This document shows, piece by piece, positions 26,910 to 36,968 of a DNA stretch of 64,000 nucleotides. This DNA is from Planctomycetales bacterium (GTDB taxonomy: Bacteria; Planctomycetota; Planctomycetia; Planctomycetales; Planctomycetaceae). The notes beneath the pieces are model-generated. The model did not search any database and was not told the DNA's origin. It saw nothing but the letters and a program-made list of their open reading frames with translations. Where the stretch lies: contig JANQPT010000019.1 in assembly GCA_028285345.1 (NCBI GenBank), forward strand, positions 62,001-126,000, given 5' to 3'. Both the position numbers and the translations under genes were made by a program. The stretch's first letter is position 1. Every line of letters starts with the position of its first letter.

Positions 26910-27152
26910 GATGACAACTTTCTAACAATGTCCAAGCACCGGCCGACTAATCGAACAACACGCTGCCGGATCAACTTCTGAGATAGGCCGGGGATTCTAT
27001 GAGTTCCGCATTTTTCGACCAAGAGCAAAATCCCGCTCTGCCGCAATCTGTCATCGTAACGGATCACGCTACGGCTATACCAGTATTCGGCGGCCGTTTC
27101 ACCGTCGCCCGCATCGTGCGCCGAATGTGAATTCGACTCGCTGCCGGTGCAG

Positions 27153-27161
27153 TGCTATAAT
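27153..27161 (+). promoter_or_regulatory. Extended -10 promoter before the HEAT/PDZ gene
   Basis: TGCTATAAT is an exact extended -10 (TGn plus TATAAT). The -35 region is poor, as expected for extended promoters. It lies 63 bases before the chosen start at 27224. The rest of the 314-base gap 26910-27223 shows nothing else. Confidence 0.5.
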
Positions 27162-27223
27162 TGAGACGACGAATGCGGCTGCATGTTCAACGAATTCGCC
27201 ACAGGATCGAAAACCAAATTGTC

Positions 27224-28360
27224 ATGATGTGTTCGCGCATTCAACGACTGATCGCCGGAACGGCCTTGCTGTGTTTAATCTCTCCGCTGGCCGCCGCTGA
27301 CCCGGCTGACGTGCCCGAACGCGTGGCTCGGGCTATTGAAGATTTGAGTCACGAAGACTTCGCCGTACGGACTGCAGCCACGGAATCGCTCAAGAAGGTG
27401 GGACGTCCCGCGATTGCGCCGCTGACAACGGCCGCTTTGGGCGATGATTTAGAGACGACAAACCGGGCACTGCAGATCTTGGCGTCGTTTTACCGCCTGG
27501 AGGACGAAGCGGCTCTTGACGAACTCGACACCTCACTCGAGCGGCTGGCGGATTCGGACCGGCCGTCGGCAGCCCGCCGTGCCGCCGCAGCGATTCGGCG
27601 GCAAGCCGTCGGTCGCGACCGTAGAGCGGTGAAGAAGCTTCTAGAACTGAAGGCCATCATTCCCCCGAATAGATTTGCGTCGGGGTTGCGAACTGACTTG
27701 CGGGGAACCGGGACAATCTGGATCGATGATCAATGGCAGGGCGGGGAGAGCGAATTGAAGTTGTTTCGGCGCGTCATCGGCTTGACGCAATTGTACTACG
27801 TTGAAGGCTGCCCGGCCTCGCTCGATAGTGTGCGAAAACTTGAACAGTTGATTCCCAAATCGAGTTCCCAAATTCACCGATTCAGCGTCCAGGAGCGCGG
27901 CGCTGCCTGCTTGGGGCTGGGGGACGCAAATACGGAGCCGGTGAGCCGCGGATTTGTGATCGGTAACGTCACGCCCTTCGGCTCGGTCGGTTCTGCCGGG
28001 CTGCGGGACTACGACATTATCATCAGTTACGGCGGAAAACGCGTCGATAATTTCTTCCAACTCGTGGAATTAATCAAAAACAACAAGGTCGGAGAGACTG
28101 TGGAAGTGCAGTACATTCGACTCACCGACGGAGATCCGCGATTGCCCCGTCGACTTCAGAAGCGTCAATTGCAGCCGCCCGGGAATCCCGAGTCCCCAAA
28201 ATCGGAGATTCGCACTGCTGCGGTAAAACTGAAGAGCTGGCGGCAGGTTTTCGATGCGGAGGAACAGGCGCGAATTCGCGAGGCTCAAAATCGCACGAAT
28301 ACCGAACTCCCCACCGCCGAGCCGCAACAGGGGGACGAAGGTCCGCCGGCGCAGCCGTGA
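27224..28360 (+). CDS. Secreted HEAT-repeat/PDZ-domain protein
   Basis: A protein of 378 residues starting at MMCSRIQRLIAGTALLCL, a typical signal peptide with cleavage near LAAADP. Residues 30-130 contain HEAT-type repeats (VARAIEDLSHEDFAVRTAAT, SLKKVGRPAIAPL). After a linker a PDZ domain follows at about 240-310 (GFVIGNVTPFGSVGSAGLRD, YDIIISYGGKRVDNFFQLVE). The end is basic and glutamine-rich. PDZ plus HEAT suggests a periplasmic scaffold or a regulatory subunit; no catalytic domain is seen. Confidence 0.7.
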   Translation: MMCSRIQRLIAGTALLCLISPLAAADPADVPERVARAIEDLSHEDFAVRTAATESLKKVGRPAIAPLTTAALGDDLETTNRALQILASFYRLEDEAALDELDTSLERLADSDRPSAARRAAAAIRRQAVGRDRRAVKKLLELKAIIPPNRFASGLRTDLRGTGTIWIDDQWQGGESELKLFRRVIGLTQLYYVEGCPASLDSVRKLEQLIPKSSSQIHRFSVQERGAACLGLGDANTEPVSRGFVIGNVTPFGSVGSAGLRDYDIIISYGGKRVDNFFQLVELIKNNKVGETVEVQYIRLTDGDPRLPRRLQKRQLQPPGNPESPKSEIRTAAVKLKSWRQVFDAEEQARIREAQNRTNTELPTAEPQQGDEGPPAQP

Positions 28361-28531
28361 TGTGCGTGACGAATGGCCGCTTCCCGGCGGCTGCGTCTTG
28401 CATTCGGATTTGGCGCCCCCTATAGTGCGATGACGTGTGAGCGGCGCGATTCAAGACCGTTGATTGCGTACGCGTCCGACTTATCGAATGACCTCTTCCG
28501 GCGGCGAAAGAGCCGCGATTCTGTCATCCCC

Positions 28532-29350
28532 ATGTCACGCCCGAAAGTCTGTGTCTTGCGTGCCCCGGGCACGAACTGTGACGTGGAGACCGCGTTCGCC
28601 TTCGAGTCATGCGGCGCCGACGCGCAGCGGGTCCATCTGTTTCGCGTGCTGGAAACGCCCCAGATTCTGCGCGATTACCAAATCCTGTGTGTTCCCGGTG
28701 GTTTCAGCTACGGCGATGACGTGGGCGCCGGCGTGATATTTGCCGCTCAGCTCCGCGTGAAGCTGGGCGAAATCCTGAGCGAGTTTCTCACCGCTGACAA
28801 GTTGGCGCTGGGAATCTGTAACGGCTTCCAAGTTCTGCTCAAAGCGGGCGTTCTTCCCGGCGGCACCGCAAATTGGCGAGAAAATGCGGAGGAGCCGGAG
28901 GCGACGCTGACTTGGAACGACAACGGCAAATATACCGCTCGCTGGGTGACCTTGGGTTGCGCCGGCAGCCGCAGCGTGTTTTTGCGCGAGATTGACGAGA
29001 TCGAATTGCCGATTGCCCACGCGGAAGGCCGGCTGGTGGTCCGCGAGGATTCAATCCTGGACAACTGGCTACAGCAGGGGCAGATTGCGGTCTGTTACGC
29101 GCAGCCGGCGGCCGCATCGTCCCCGCTGGGAGAACTGACCACCCTCCAGATTCCCTATCCCGACAATCCAAACGGTTCGGTGGCCAACGTCGCCGGTTTG
29201 TGTGATCCGTCGGGCCGTGTGTTGGGATTGATGCCGCATCCGGAGCGTTTTCTACACGGAACACAGCATCCTCGATGGACTCGGGGCGAGATTTCCGAGG
29301 AAGGCGCGGGGACGAAGATTTTTCGCAACGCAGTCGAGTACTTCGGCTGA
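28532..29350 (+). CDS. purQ: Phosphoribosylformylglycinamidine synthase subunit PurQ
   Basis: A class I glutamine amidotransferase of 272 residues that supplies ammonia to PurL in the fourth step of purine synthesis. The triad is visible: Cys in LGICNGFQVLLKAGVLPG and His-Glu in LMPHPERFLHG. The oxyanion/entry motif APGTNCDVE and VPGGFSYGDDVGAGV are typical PurQ signatures. ATG 28532 lines up with the family; the open frame extends 53 codons upstream with no family likeness. purL is not in the window, and PurQ is a separate gene as in Gram-positive-type systems. Confidence 0.94.
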   Translation: MSRPKVCVLRAPGTNCDVETAFAFESCGADAQRVHLFRVLETPQILRDYQILCVPGGFSYGDDVGAGVIFAAQLRVKLGEILSEFLTADKLALGICNGFQVLLKAGVLPGGTANWRENAEEPEATLTWNDNGKYTARWVTLGCAGSRSVFLREIDEIELPIAHAEGRLVVREDSILDNWLQQGQIAVCYAQPAAASSPLGELTTLQIPYPDNPNGSVANVAGLCDPSGRVLGLMPHPERFLHGTQHPRWTRGEISEEGAGTKIFRNAVEYFG

Positions 29351-29414
29351 GACGGTTTCCTACTCGGGTCGGCGCTTGAAGATTTGGGGCGCCGTTTGTG
29401 ATGTGAGACAACCC

Positions 29415-29442
29415 CTCGTTCCCAAACTCCTGATTGGGAACC
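29415..29442. repeat. CTCGTTCCCAAACTCC palindromic repeat, copy
   Basis: CTCGTTCCCAAACTCC is followed by TGATTGGGAACC, an imperfect palindrome matching 14265-14294. It sits just upstream of the enolase-superfamily gene. Confidence 0.65.
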
Positions 29443-29455
29443 AGGAAATGAAACC

Positions 29456-30574
29456 ATGAAAATCGACGACGTCCAAGCAGTGCACTTGCGGTTGCATGAG
29501 GTGCCGCCCTTACCCGACGGCACGCTCGATGTACTGATGGTCAAAGTCATCGCCGATGATGGGCAGTTCGGCATCGGCGAGGTCACCAGCCAGTCCTACG
29601 TCTGCAAAGCGGTCATCGAAGCGCCTCCGTCGGCGCAGCGGCGGCATGGGATGGCGCACTTGTTGCGCGGCCGCGATCCGCTCGATGTGGAGGGATTGTG
29701 GGAGTATCTCTATTACGAAACCAACCGTTACGGACGCCGGGGCGCGGCGATTCATGCACTGAGCGGCGTTGATATTGCGTTGTGGGATTTGCGGGGCAAG
29801 ATTCTCAGCCAGCCGGTCTCGGAGCTGCTGGGCGGCGCACAGCGGCCTGATGTGCGGGCATATTCCAGTTTGCTCTTCGGCGAAACGCCAGAGGAGACTG
29901 CCCAACTGGCGCGGGAAGGTTTGGAGTTGGGGCTGACGGCATTCAAATTCGGCTGGGGGCCGTTCGGCCAAGACCCTGATGCGGACGTGGCCCACGTGAA
30001 AGCCGCCCGCGAGGTGATCGGCGATGACTGTGACCTAATGGTCGACGCGGGTCACAAATTCGACGTGGAAACCGCGCTGCAACGGGCGAAGTTGATTGAA
30101 CCGTACAACATCACCTGGTTCGAGGAACCGCTCTCGCAAGACGACCGCAAAGGTTACGCGGAGTTATGCAAACAGTCGCCGATTCCAATTGCCGCGGGTG
30201 AGGGCGATGTCACCGCGTGGGATTTTGAGGATCTCATCGAACGGGGACTGCACGTAGTGCAGCCGGACGTCGCCTTTTGCGGCGGATTGACAGTCTGCCG
30301 GCAGGTCTCCGAGATGTGCAATACGCACGGTCGGCGCGCCGTGCCGCACTGTTTCAGCACGGGGATCAATCTCGCGGCCTCGCTGCACTGGATTTCGACC
30401 GTCCCTGGCGGCGATTTGGTCGAATATTGCCTGCGGCCCTCCCCGCTGATGCGCAAGCTGGTCGCAAATCTGCCGCCGCTGGAGAACGGCCGTGTCCCAG
30501 TGCCGACGGGGCCGGGGCTGGGGATTGAGCTTGATCCGGCGATCGTGGATGAGTTTACAGTGCGATACGAATGA
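29456..30574 (+). CDS. Mandelate racemase/muconate lactonizing enzyme-family protein
   Basis: A protein of 372 residues of the enolase superfamily, with the N-terminal capping domain (1-120) and a TIM barrel. Metal ligands appear as Asp in LMVDAGHKFD, Glu in ITWFEEPLSQDD and Glu in IPIAAGEGD. The catalytic base candidates are Lys in FKFGWG and His in VPHCFSTGINL. This set fits acid-sugar dehydratases (galactonate, rhamnonate, fuconate type). L-fucose-related metabolism would fit the rest of the window but nothing ties it to a substrate. Start ATG 29456 follows GAACCAGGAAATG; AGGAAA is an adequate Shine-Dalgarno. Confidence 0.85.
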   Translation: MKIDDVQAVHLRLHEVPPLPDGTLDVLMVKVIADDGQFGIGEVTSQSYVCKAVIEAPPSAQRRHGMAHLLRGRDPLDVEGLWEYLYYETNRYGRRGAAIHALSGVDIALWDLRGKILSQPVSELLGGAQRPDVRAYSSLLFGETPEETAQLAREGLELGLTAFKFGWGPFGQDPDADVAHVKAAREVIGDDCDLMVDAGHKFDVETALQRAKLIEPYNITWFEEPLSQDDRKGYAELCKQSPIPIAAGEGDVTAWDFEDLIERGLHVVQPDVAFCGGLTVCRQVSEMCNTHGRRAVPHCFSTGINLAASLHWISTVPGGDLVEYCLRPSPLMRKLVANLPPLENGRVPVPTGPGLGIELDPAIVDEFTVRYE

Positions 30575-30713
30575 GTGAACCGGCATGAGTTTCTCATTTT
30601 CACGCCCAACATCGCTCCACATCCCTTGCCGCTCAGTCCGGTTGAATTAAGCTATCGGTTTGCGGCGACGCATGCGAATTCGATCACCTTGCGAGCAGAT
30701 CAGGTCAGCGGTC

Positions 30714-32348
30714 ATGTTGAGAGTTCTCATTACAGACAAACTATCACCCGCCGGATTGAAGTTTCTGGAGGAGACTGAGGGTATCGAGCCGGTCGTGCAA
30801 AACGGGCTTTCTCCGGAGGAGGTCCGCACCGCGCTGCATGAGGCGGATGGGATTATCATCCGCAGCGGAACGAAATTGACTCCCGAACTACTCAAAGATC
30901 AACAGCGGCTGAAGGTGATTGTTCGCGCCGGGGTGGGTGTGGATAACATCGACCTGCCGGCGGCGACCCGCGAGGGAATCGTGGTGATGAACACGCCGGC
31001 GGGCAACACCACGAGCACCGCCGAGCACACCGTCGCGATGATGATGGCCCTTTCGCGGAACATCGCCCCCGCCGCGGCGAGCATGAACGAAGGACGCTGG
31101 GACCGCAAACAATACACGGGAACCCAACTGGCAGGCAAAACGCTCGCGGTGGTCGGTTTGGGGCGGATTGGACAGGCCGTCGCCAAACGGGCGTGCGGAC
31201 TGGAGATGAAAGTCGTCGGCTACGATCCGTTCCTCTCCGCCGAGCGAGCGGCCGAACAGGGAATCGAATTGTACCGCGAGATCGACGAACTGATTCCGCT
31301 GTGTGATTACCTGACGGTGCACACGCCGCTGACCGACGAAACGCGGGGCATGATCAATGCAGAGCGGTTGGCGAAAATGAAGCCGGGTGTGCGGATCATT
31401 AACTGCGCGCGGGGGGGGATCGTTGACGAAGAAGCGCTGGCTGATGCGGTGGAAGCGGGACATGTGGCCGGCGCCGCACTCGATGTCTTTACATCCGAGC
31501 CTCCTACGGACGACCGGTTGGTAAAACTGCCGCAGGTGCTGTCGACTCCGCACTTAGGGGCGTCCACAGACGAAGCTCAGGAATCAGTTGCCGTTGAGGC
31601 CGCTGAACTGATCACGGCATTTTTGCTCCGCAACGAGATCCGCTACGCCGTCAATCTGGCCCCGATATCGGCGGCGGAGATGCAGGAGATCCGCACGTAT
31701 CTGGATCTCAGCCGGCGATTGGGCATGCTGCTGGCCCAGCACCCCCAAGCGGCGGGACTCAAGAGCGCACAAATCATGTATCGCGGTGAAGTGGCGGCGA
31801 AGAATACGAAACTCATCACGGCCAGTTTCGCCTGTGGACTGTTGGAAGCGGCTCTGGATGAGAACGTGAACATTGTGAACGCCGAGTTAATGGCGAAAGA
31901 GCGGGGGATTGAAATCACCGAGTCCTCTTCGTCGGAAGTGGGGGACTTCTCCACGTTGATCCGCGCGACCGTCGAAACCGAGCATGGCCAGCCGACCGCT
32001 GCGGGAACGGTGTTCGGCAAGGAGTTTTTGCGGCTGGTGCGGCTGGGAACATTCTCACTGGACGCGTATCTCGACGGGCTGATGCTGATCTTTCGTCATC
32101 GCGACGTGCCGGGACTGATTGGATTCATCGGCACCATGTTCGGCCAACATGGCGTGAACATCGCTCACATGTCGCTCGGCCGCGAAAAGGACGAACAAGG
32201 CGGGAACGCGATTGCCGTCTTGAACCTCGACAATCCGCCGACGCCGGAGGTGGTCGAAGAGATTCGCGCGCATCCGGAAGTGACCAGCGTGGAATTGGTG
32301 CAACTGCCTCCCGCCGGCGCCCCTCTGCCTTGGCTCGACCGAGGGTGA
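30714..32348 (+). CDS. serA: D-3-phosphoglycerate dehydrogenase
   Basis: A protein of 544 residues that makes 3-phosphohydroxypyruvate, the first step of serine synthesis. N-terminal and NAD-binding domains (LAVVGLGRIGQAVAKRA; NCARGGIVDEEAL) are followed by the intervening substrate-binding domain (about 320-460) and a C-terminal ACT domain (IFRHRDVPGLIGFIGTMFG) of the type that binds serine. This is the long, type I (mycobacterial-like) form. The catalytic His is in LSTPHLGAST. ATG 30714 is preferred; a longer start at 30660 adds 18 basic residues unlike the family. Confidence 0.95.
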   Translation: MLRVLITDKLSPAGLKFLEETEGIEPVVQNGLSPEEVRTALHEADGIIIRSGTKLTPELLKDQQRLKVIVRAGVGVDNIDLPAATREGIVVMNTPAGNTTSTAEHTVAMMMALSRNIAPAAASMNEGRWDRKQYTGTQLAGKTLAVVGLGRIGQAVAKRACGLEMKVVGYDPFLSAERAAEQGIELYREIDELIPLCDYLTVHTPLTDETRGMINAERLAKMKPGVRIINCARGGIVDEEALADAVEAGHVAGAALDVFTSEPPTDDRLVKLPQVLSTPHLGASTDEAQESVAVEAAELITAFLLRNEIRYAVNLAPISAAEMQEIRTYLDLSRRLGMLLAQHPQAAGLKSAQIMYRGEVAAKNTKLITASFACGLLEAALDENVNIVNAELMAKERGIEITESSSSEVGDFSTLIRATVETEHGQPTAAGTVFGKEFLRLVRLGTFSLDAYLDGLMLIFRHRDVPGLIGFIGTMFGQHGVNIAHMSLGREKDEQGGNAIAVLNLDNPPTPEVVEEIRAHPEVTSVELVQLPPAGAPLPWLDRG

Positions 32349-32613
32349 TCCCATTTGAGTCCGGTTGTCGGCCCTGCAGGGCGTTGCTAGAATTCAGCGA
32401 CCGAATGCGGTAACGGATGACAACATCAAGCGCAACTGAAACGGAGTGACGTAGCGATCAAGGACAATCGATCCAGCCGCATGTCACGCTAAGACGGCGG
32501 ACAATATTGCCGGCACCTTCGAGAACCGCTTTGCCCGCAATTCCCCAGTGATTTTGATTGGCGGGGGTGCATCAAGGCAGCGGTGACTTCGACTCATGAC
32601 CAGGTAGGTGGCA

Positions 32614-33252
32614 ATGAGTGAAGGTCCATCACCAGCCATGCAAGCCAATGTCCTGGCTTTGAACCGGGCATATGTCGCCGTGCATGTTGTGTCGGTTCGC
32701 CGGGCGTTTTGCCTGTTATTCAAAGAGCTTGCCGAAGTGGTCAACGTCGAGGAAGGACGCTATCTCTCTTACGACTTCGGCAGTTGGCGGGAGATGAGCC
32801 AGATTCAAACGGAACTGGATCTCCGCGATGACCAGGATGATTGGGTTCGCGCGGTCAACTTCGAAATCCAAGTCCCGCGCGTCGTCCGCCTGCTCACCTA
32901 CGACCGCTTTCCCAAGAATGTGGTCAAGTTTAGTCGCAGAAACGTGTTTCTCAGAGACCGCAATTGTTGCCAATACTGCGGCGGGCGGTTCAGTTCACAA
33001 CGACTCAGTTTCGATCATGTCCTGCCCCGCAGCCGGGGCGGTCCAACATGCTGGGAGAATATTGTCGCGGCGTGCGTGCGGTGCAACGTGCGCAAAGGAG
33101 ACCGGACACCGGCGGAGGCCGGAATGCGGCTACGGGCCGCGCCAGTTAAGCCGAAGCGCAGCCCGCTGTTGTACCAGCACCTCGGTCATCGCAAGTACGA
33201 GTGCTGGAAGAGCTTCTTGGACGAATCGGTCTGGGAAAATCGTTGTGCCTGA
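32614..33252 (+). CDS. HNH endonuclease-domain protein
   Basis: A protein of 212 residues. The core is CQYCGGRFSSQRLSFDHVLPRSRGG followed by CVRCNVRKGDRT (split for reading), the two CxxC pairs and DHV-P-R-S-G of HNH proteins that are common in planctomycetes and actinobacteria, often with an N-terminal RNVFLRDRN. The first ~110 residues resemble the conserved 5'-region of this subfamily. ATG 32614 has AGGTAGG just upstream. Function in the cell is unknown; many have no known restriction partner. Confidence 0.85.
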   Translation: MSEGPSPAMQANVLALNRAYVAVHVVSVRRAFCLLFKELAEVVNVEEGRYLSYDFGSWREMSQIQTELDLRDDQDDWVRAVNFEIQVPRVVRLLTYDRFPKNVVKFSRRNVFLRDRNCCQYCGGRFSSQRLSFDHVLPRSRGGPTCWENIVAACVRCNVRKGDRTPAEAGMRLRAAPVKPKRSPLLYQHLGHRKYECWKSFLDESVWENRCA

Positions 33253-33500
33253 TGAGCCGCGCTGGTCATCGCCGCCAGTGACTCAACGTGGACGAGTCAC
33301 CAAAATCGCGGGCAGATTGAATCTGCCGATTCTTGAGCGAATGAGGTCGAATTGCATTCGCGTCGACCGGCAGTTACCCTTAAACTAACCAGTAGCGTTT
33401 TCGGTCCCGGATTGGGGCACCCTTGCCGGGACGGAATGATCATCGAGCCGCAGCCGGTCGGCTGCGGCCTACTGCGCTCCTCTGTTGCCGGAGACCGGAT

Positions 33501-34631
33501 ATGATTCGTAGGCAGTCGCAACCGACCAAGTATTTCCGTCACCCCCAACGTCTGCGAGAGGGATTCACCCTCGTGGAGTTATTGGTGGTGATCGCCATCA
33601 TTGCCCTGCTCATCGCGCTGTTGCTCCCCGCGGTTCAACGTGTTCGCGAAGCGGGTCGGCGGACGCAGTGTCTCAACAACATGCACCAGTTGGGCATCGC
33701 GTCGCACAATTACCTGTCGACCTTCAATACGTTTCCGCCCGGCTGGGTTTGCCGACCGCTCTATGAACCTTTTTACTGCAATCCCGGCACGCCCGCTTCT
33801 TACGGATTGACCGCCGGGTTTACCGGCAATCCGACGGGAGAGTCGGATTTTATTGTTCCCACGGACGCGAATACGTGGAGCATTTCGTACCAGTGGGGCT
33901 GGCACGCGATGCTATTGTCGGAAATGGATGAGGTCACCATCAATCTCAGGTTCAATGAAGAGAAGGTGTACAGCCCGTGGAACAAGGATGGAATTCAGAT
34001 TCCAATTTCCAGCTACACCTGCCCGACGTCATTGGGTGCGCTTCCCAAACAGCGGGCCGGCAACCTTGGCTACGCCACGTACCGCGGCTGCATGGGAAAT
34101 ACGGCCGACAATGGCATGATGTACCTTAACAGCACCAACGGCGAAAAGGACTGCATCGACGGAACGACCCAGACAATCTTGTTCGGCGAGAGCCGCTTCG
34201 GATTCTGGGGCGACGCGCTCTCCTGTTGTGCCCGGGTTCCCCGGCTGGACGACTTGTACAGCGAATTGGATCCGGACCGAGGTTTGGGTAACGTCAAGCT
34301 GTTGAATTGGTACAGCGATATTAAGACTCCCGGATGGGAATTGGATGATGTTCCCGATGACATCGGCGACTCTGGAGACGGAGATCCCGATGATGATGAC
34401 GACGACGATTCCGACGATGAGAATACGCCGCAGCCCGACGAGGATGCCATCTTCGCCTATTTCGGATTCGGCAGTTTTCACGAAAACATCGTCGCATTTC
34501 TCTTTGTCGACGGGTCGGCACGTCCGGTCTCCCGGTCAATCGACAAAGCGATCCTCAACGCCTATGCGACACGCAACGGACAGGAGCGGATCACCGAAGA
34601 GGAGCAGCCCCAGAACCAAACTCTGGAATAG
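33501..34631 (+). CDS. DUF1559 protein with prepilin-like N-terminus
   Basis: A protein of 376 residues. It has the type IV pilin-like N-terminus [24 protein letters not shown] (residues about 22-45, given in pieces [11 protein letters not shown] and [11 protein letters not shown]) with a Gly-Phe cleavage site, and [20 protein letters not shown] DUF1559 sequence. The C-terminal [12 protein letters not shown] matches the end motif of the family. An acidic insertion near residues 290-322 ([14 protein letters not shown]) is unusual. Genes of this family are numerous in planctomycetes and encode surface or pseudopilin-like proteins of unknown role. Confidence 0.88.
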   Translation: MIRRQSQPTKYFRHPQRLREGFTLVELLVVIAIIALLIALLLPAVQRVREAGRRTQCLNNMHQLGIASHNYLSTFNTFPPGWVCRPLYEPFYCNPGTPASYGLTAGFTGNPTGESDFIVPTDANTWSISYQWGWHAMLLSEMDEVTINLRFNEEKVYSPWNKDGIQIPISSYTCPTSLGALPKQRAGNLGYATYRGCMGNTADNGMMYLNSTNGEKDCIDGTTQTILFGESRFGFWGDALSCCARVPRLDDLYSELDPDRGLGNVKLLNWYSDIKTPGWELDDVPDDIGDSGDGDPDDDDDDDSDDENTPQPDEDAIFAYFGFGSFHENIVAFLFVDGSARPVSRSIDKAILNAYATRNGQERITEEEQPQNQTLE

Positions 34632-34748
34632 ACATCCTGATGTGCGGGGTGCGTTTGTGGCCCGTCCCGCGAAGCGCGCACTCCCAGTCACTGCCGATTT
34701 TCCGTGTGGAAGGCTCAGCCACACGCCCTGGAGTCACTTCGGCGGGGC

Positions 34749-35582
34749 CTACTCACTCTCGCCACTAGCCTGCTGCACGACTTCCTGCGGGCCGTCGATT
34801 CTGATCGGGACGCGGAGTTCGGGGTAGCGTTCGTCGTCCGTAAAGATTCGCACCACCGTCACGTGGGAGCCGGGCGGGACAACGCCGGCGACCTTCAGCT
34901 GTATGCCGAACGTTCGAACGCCCTGCTCATCGTCCTGCGGCGGTCCCAGTTCCACGTCCACCAGATCTGAGGCACAGGTGGCCTCTTTGATGATCAAGTC
35001 GGATCCCGCGCGGCGATCGGTGACAGTAATTTCATGCTCAGTGGCGATTCCCGAACGCTGTGAGAATGCCAGCGCGCGGGGCTGCACGGAGAGCCCTTGT
35101 TTGGGCAGTTGCATGCGAAAGGTCAGTTCCGTGAAGCGCGGTGCCTGATCTTGGGATTCAACCGTCACATAATACTCTTTGGCGCCGGGCAGTTGATTGG
35201 CGGTTTGTACGCGGAGCAGAATCACGCCCCGCGCTCCCGGGGGAACGGTAAGCGACATCCGCTTCTGCTCGTCGGGGCGAAATTGTTGCTTACCCAAATA
35301 GACCACCGGCTGCAGGCACCCGCAGCTCGCCGACAATCGTGTAATCGTCAACGGCTCTGAGCCGGAGTTGACGAATCGAAATTGGGCATTTTCGAGCGCC
35401 GCCGGATCGACGCGCCCCTTGTCGACCAAATACTGGCTGAACGACAGGTTCGATTTGGGAGACACGACCGAAACCGGCTGCAGAGTAGTGCCCGCGGCGT
35501 GCGCGATGATCGCCCAACACAACGGTAACAGCGCCGCTGCTACGGCCAGCTTGGTTTTGAGCCCGTTCGATCGGTGTGCCAT
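34749..35582 (-). CDS. DUF1573 family exported protein
   Basis: A protein of 277 residues with a signal peptide (cleavage near AHAAG). The segment FRFVNSGSEPLTITRLSASCGCLQP is the DUF1573 motif, with two cysteines. A second Ig-like beta domain follows (LSVQPRALAFSQRSG...). Such proteins are common in planctomycetes and bacteroidetes and are likely periplasmic or surface Ig-like proteins. It is followed by the TPR gene on the same strand (76 bases), possibly co-expressed. Confidence 0.8.
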   Translation of the reverse strand: MAHRSNGLKTKLAVAAALLPLCWAIIAHAAGTTLQPVSVVSPKSNLSFSQYLVDKGRVDPAALENAQFRFVNSGSEPLTITRLSASCGCLQPVVYLGKQQFRPDEQKRMSLTVPPGARGVILLRVQTANQLPGAKEYYVTVESQDQAPRFTELTFRMQLPKQGLSVQPRALAFSQRSGIATEHEITVTDRRAGSDLIIKEATCASDLVDVELGPPQDDEQGVRTFGIQLKVAGVVPPGSHVTVVRIFTDDERYPELRVPIRIDGPQEVVQQASGESE

Positions 35583-35657
35583 AGAAACGATCCCTTTCGC
35601 CGGGAGTGCCGGCTCCCGCGATTCGTCTTGATGCTGTGCAATGTCTCGTGTGGGAAT

Positions 35658-36554
35658 TTAAAACGGCTGGACCGGTTCGCCGGCGGTGTTGATTTGTTCG
35701 GTGCCGGGCTGTGGAATCGGCGCCCCGATTTGGACACCGGGATCGGGGATCGGCTGAAGCGGCTGTTGCGAGATAACCGTCGTCGATTGAGCCGCTGCGC
35801 TGCCGGCGTAGTTGGGAAGCGGATAGTTGGCAACGCGCTGAGAAGCGGCGTTTTGCGAAGCCATCCAAGGGGTCGGAGCGTACACCGCCGAAGTTGAGGT
35901 GCCCAGTCCCGGGTTTTCGCGCATCAAGGCGGCGATTCGCGATTCAACGCGGGGCTGATTCCAGCGTGCAAACCGCGAACGCTGATACATGGCCAGCGCG
36001 CGGTCCTTTTGGCCGGTGTCTTCGTAGATCTGCCCCAATTGGGCTGTGGCAACAGCATTGCCGGGGCGAATCTTCAACGACTGCTGCAGCAGCCGTTCTG
36101 CTTCGGCCAGGTTGCCTTGCTCGCGCTGCATCCATGCCAATTCGATATACGGTTCGGCGTTGTAGGGCTGAGATTCCTTCCACGTTTGCATCATCGTGAT
36201 CGATTCGGCGTTCCGGCCCTGTTCATTGAGCAACAACGCTAAGCTGTGATAGGAAGGCTGGTGCTCAGGGTTGACGAGAATCGCTTGTCGATACAGCTGC
36301 TCCGCTTCGCTGAGCTTACCCTGTTTCTTGTGAGCGGCAGCGAGATTGTGAATGTAGTCCGCATTTTGCGGATCGTTGATGACCGCCCGCTGGAATTCAT
36401 CCTTGGCCATCGAGTAGTTGCCGGCTTTGTAATAGTTCTTGCCGACTTCGTTGTTCATGCTGGCGGACATCGCGTTGCAACCGGCGACAGCCACGATGAG
36501 AGGAAGGATGAGTCGGCGTATGCGGTAGGGCAACCGCTGCGGGACCATGCTCAT
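35658..36554 (-). CDS. TPR-repeat lipoprotein
   Basis: A protein of 298 residues beginning with a lipoprotein signal peptide (LILPLIVAVAGCNAM, lipobox cysteine near residue 26). Five TPR motifs run from about residue 35 to 205 (KNYYKAGNYSMAKDEFQRAV, NLAAAHKKQGKLSEAEQLYR and following). The C-terminal 90 residues are proline- and glutamine-rich. PilF/Tgl-like outer-membrane assembly factors have this build, but it has no specific marker. Upstream of DUF1573. Confidence 0.72.
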   Translation of the reverse strand: MSMVPQRLPYRIRRLILPLIVAVAGCNAMSASMNNEVGKNYYKAGNYSMAKDEFQRAVINDPQNADYIHNLAAAHKKQGKLSEAEQLYRQAILVNPEHQPSYHSLALLLNEQGRNAESITMMQTWKESQPYNAEPYIELAWMQREQGNLAEAERLLQQSLKIRPGNAVATAQLGQIYEDTGQKDRALAMYQRSRFARWNQPRVESRIAALMRENPGLGTSTSAVYAPTPWMASQNAASQRVANYPLPNYAGSAAAQSTTVISQQPLQPIPDPGVQIGAPIPQPGTEQINTAGEPVQPF

Positions 36555-36968
36555 GATGGTCGAACTCCGAATTGAGTGCTGTGAAACCGCGAGAGATCTG
36601 AGAGACGTTGTAGGTTGGACCCGCCGCAGACCGGCCGGAACTAGTGCACCGGTGCGGAAAGACCGTCTCCCGCGAGGGGATTGGGGCGGGGAGCATATCG
36701 CGTACCGCCGGTCGCGGCAAGGTCAGCTTGCGCAGGCATTTAAGATGTGTCTCGCGGTCCTGCCATTTAACGACGTGAGTGCAATTGGCGGCTTGTTGAC
36801 CCATGTTTACGGCGATCGAGACCGTGTTACGATCATTTGAGATGCGAACAGTCAGCCTGAGCCCGTGCTCGAGTCGCCGCGGCGTCAATTGCTTGCGCGC
36901 GGCGAATCCCTTTTAATAGCGACGAAGCGGCGAATAGATGTGTCGGAGCGAGTCAAAAGGAGTCAGCG
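36555..36968. other. 414-base intergenic region between divergent genes
   Basis: No coding frame is convincing. TTGACC near 36796 could be a -35 but no matching -10 stands at 16-18 bases. Promoters for the two divergent neighbours must lie here. Nothing else recognised. Confidence 0.4.
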
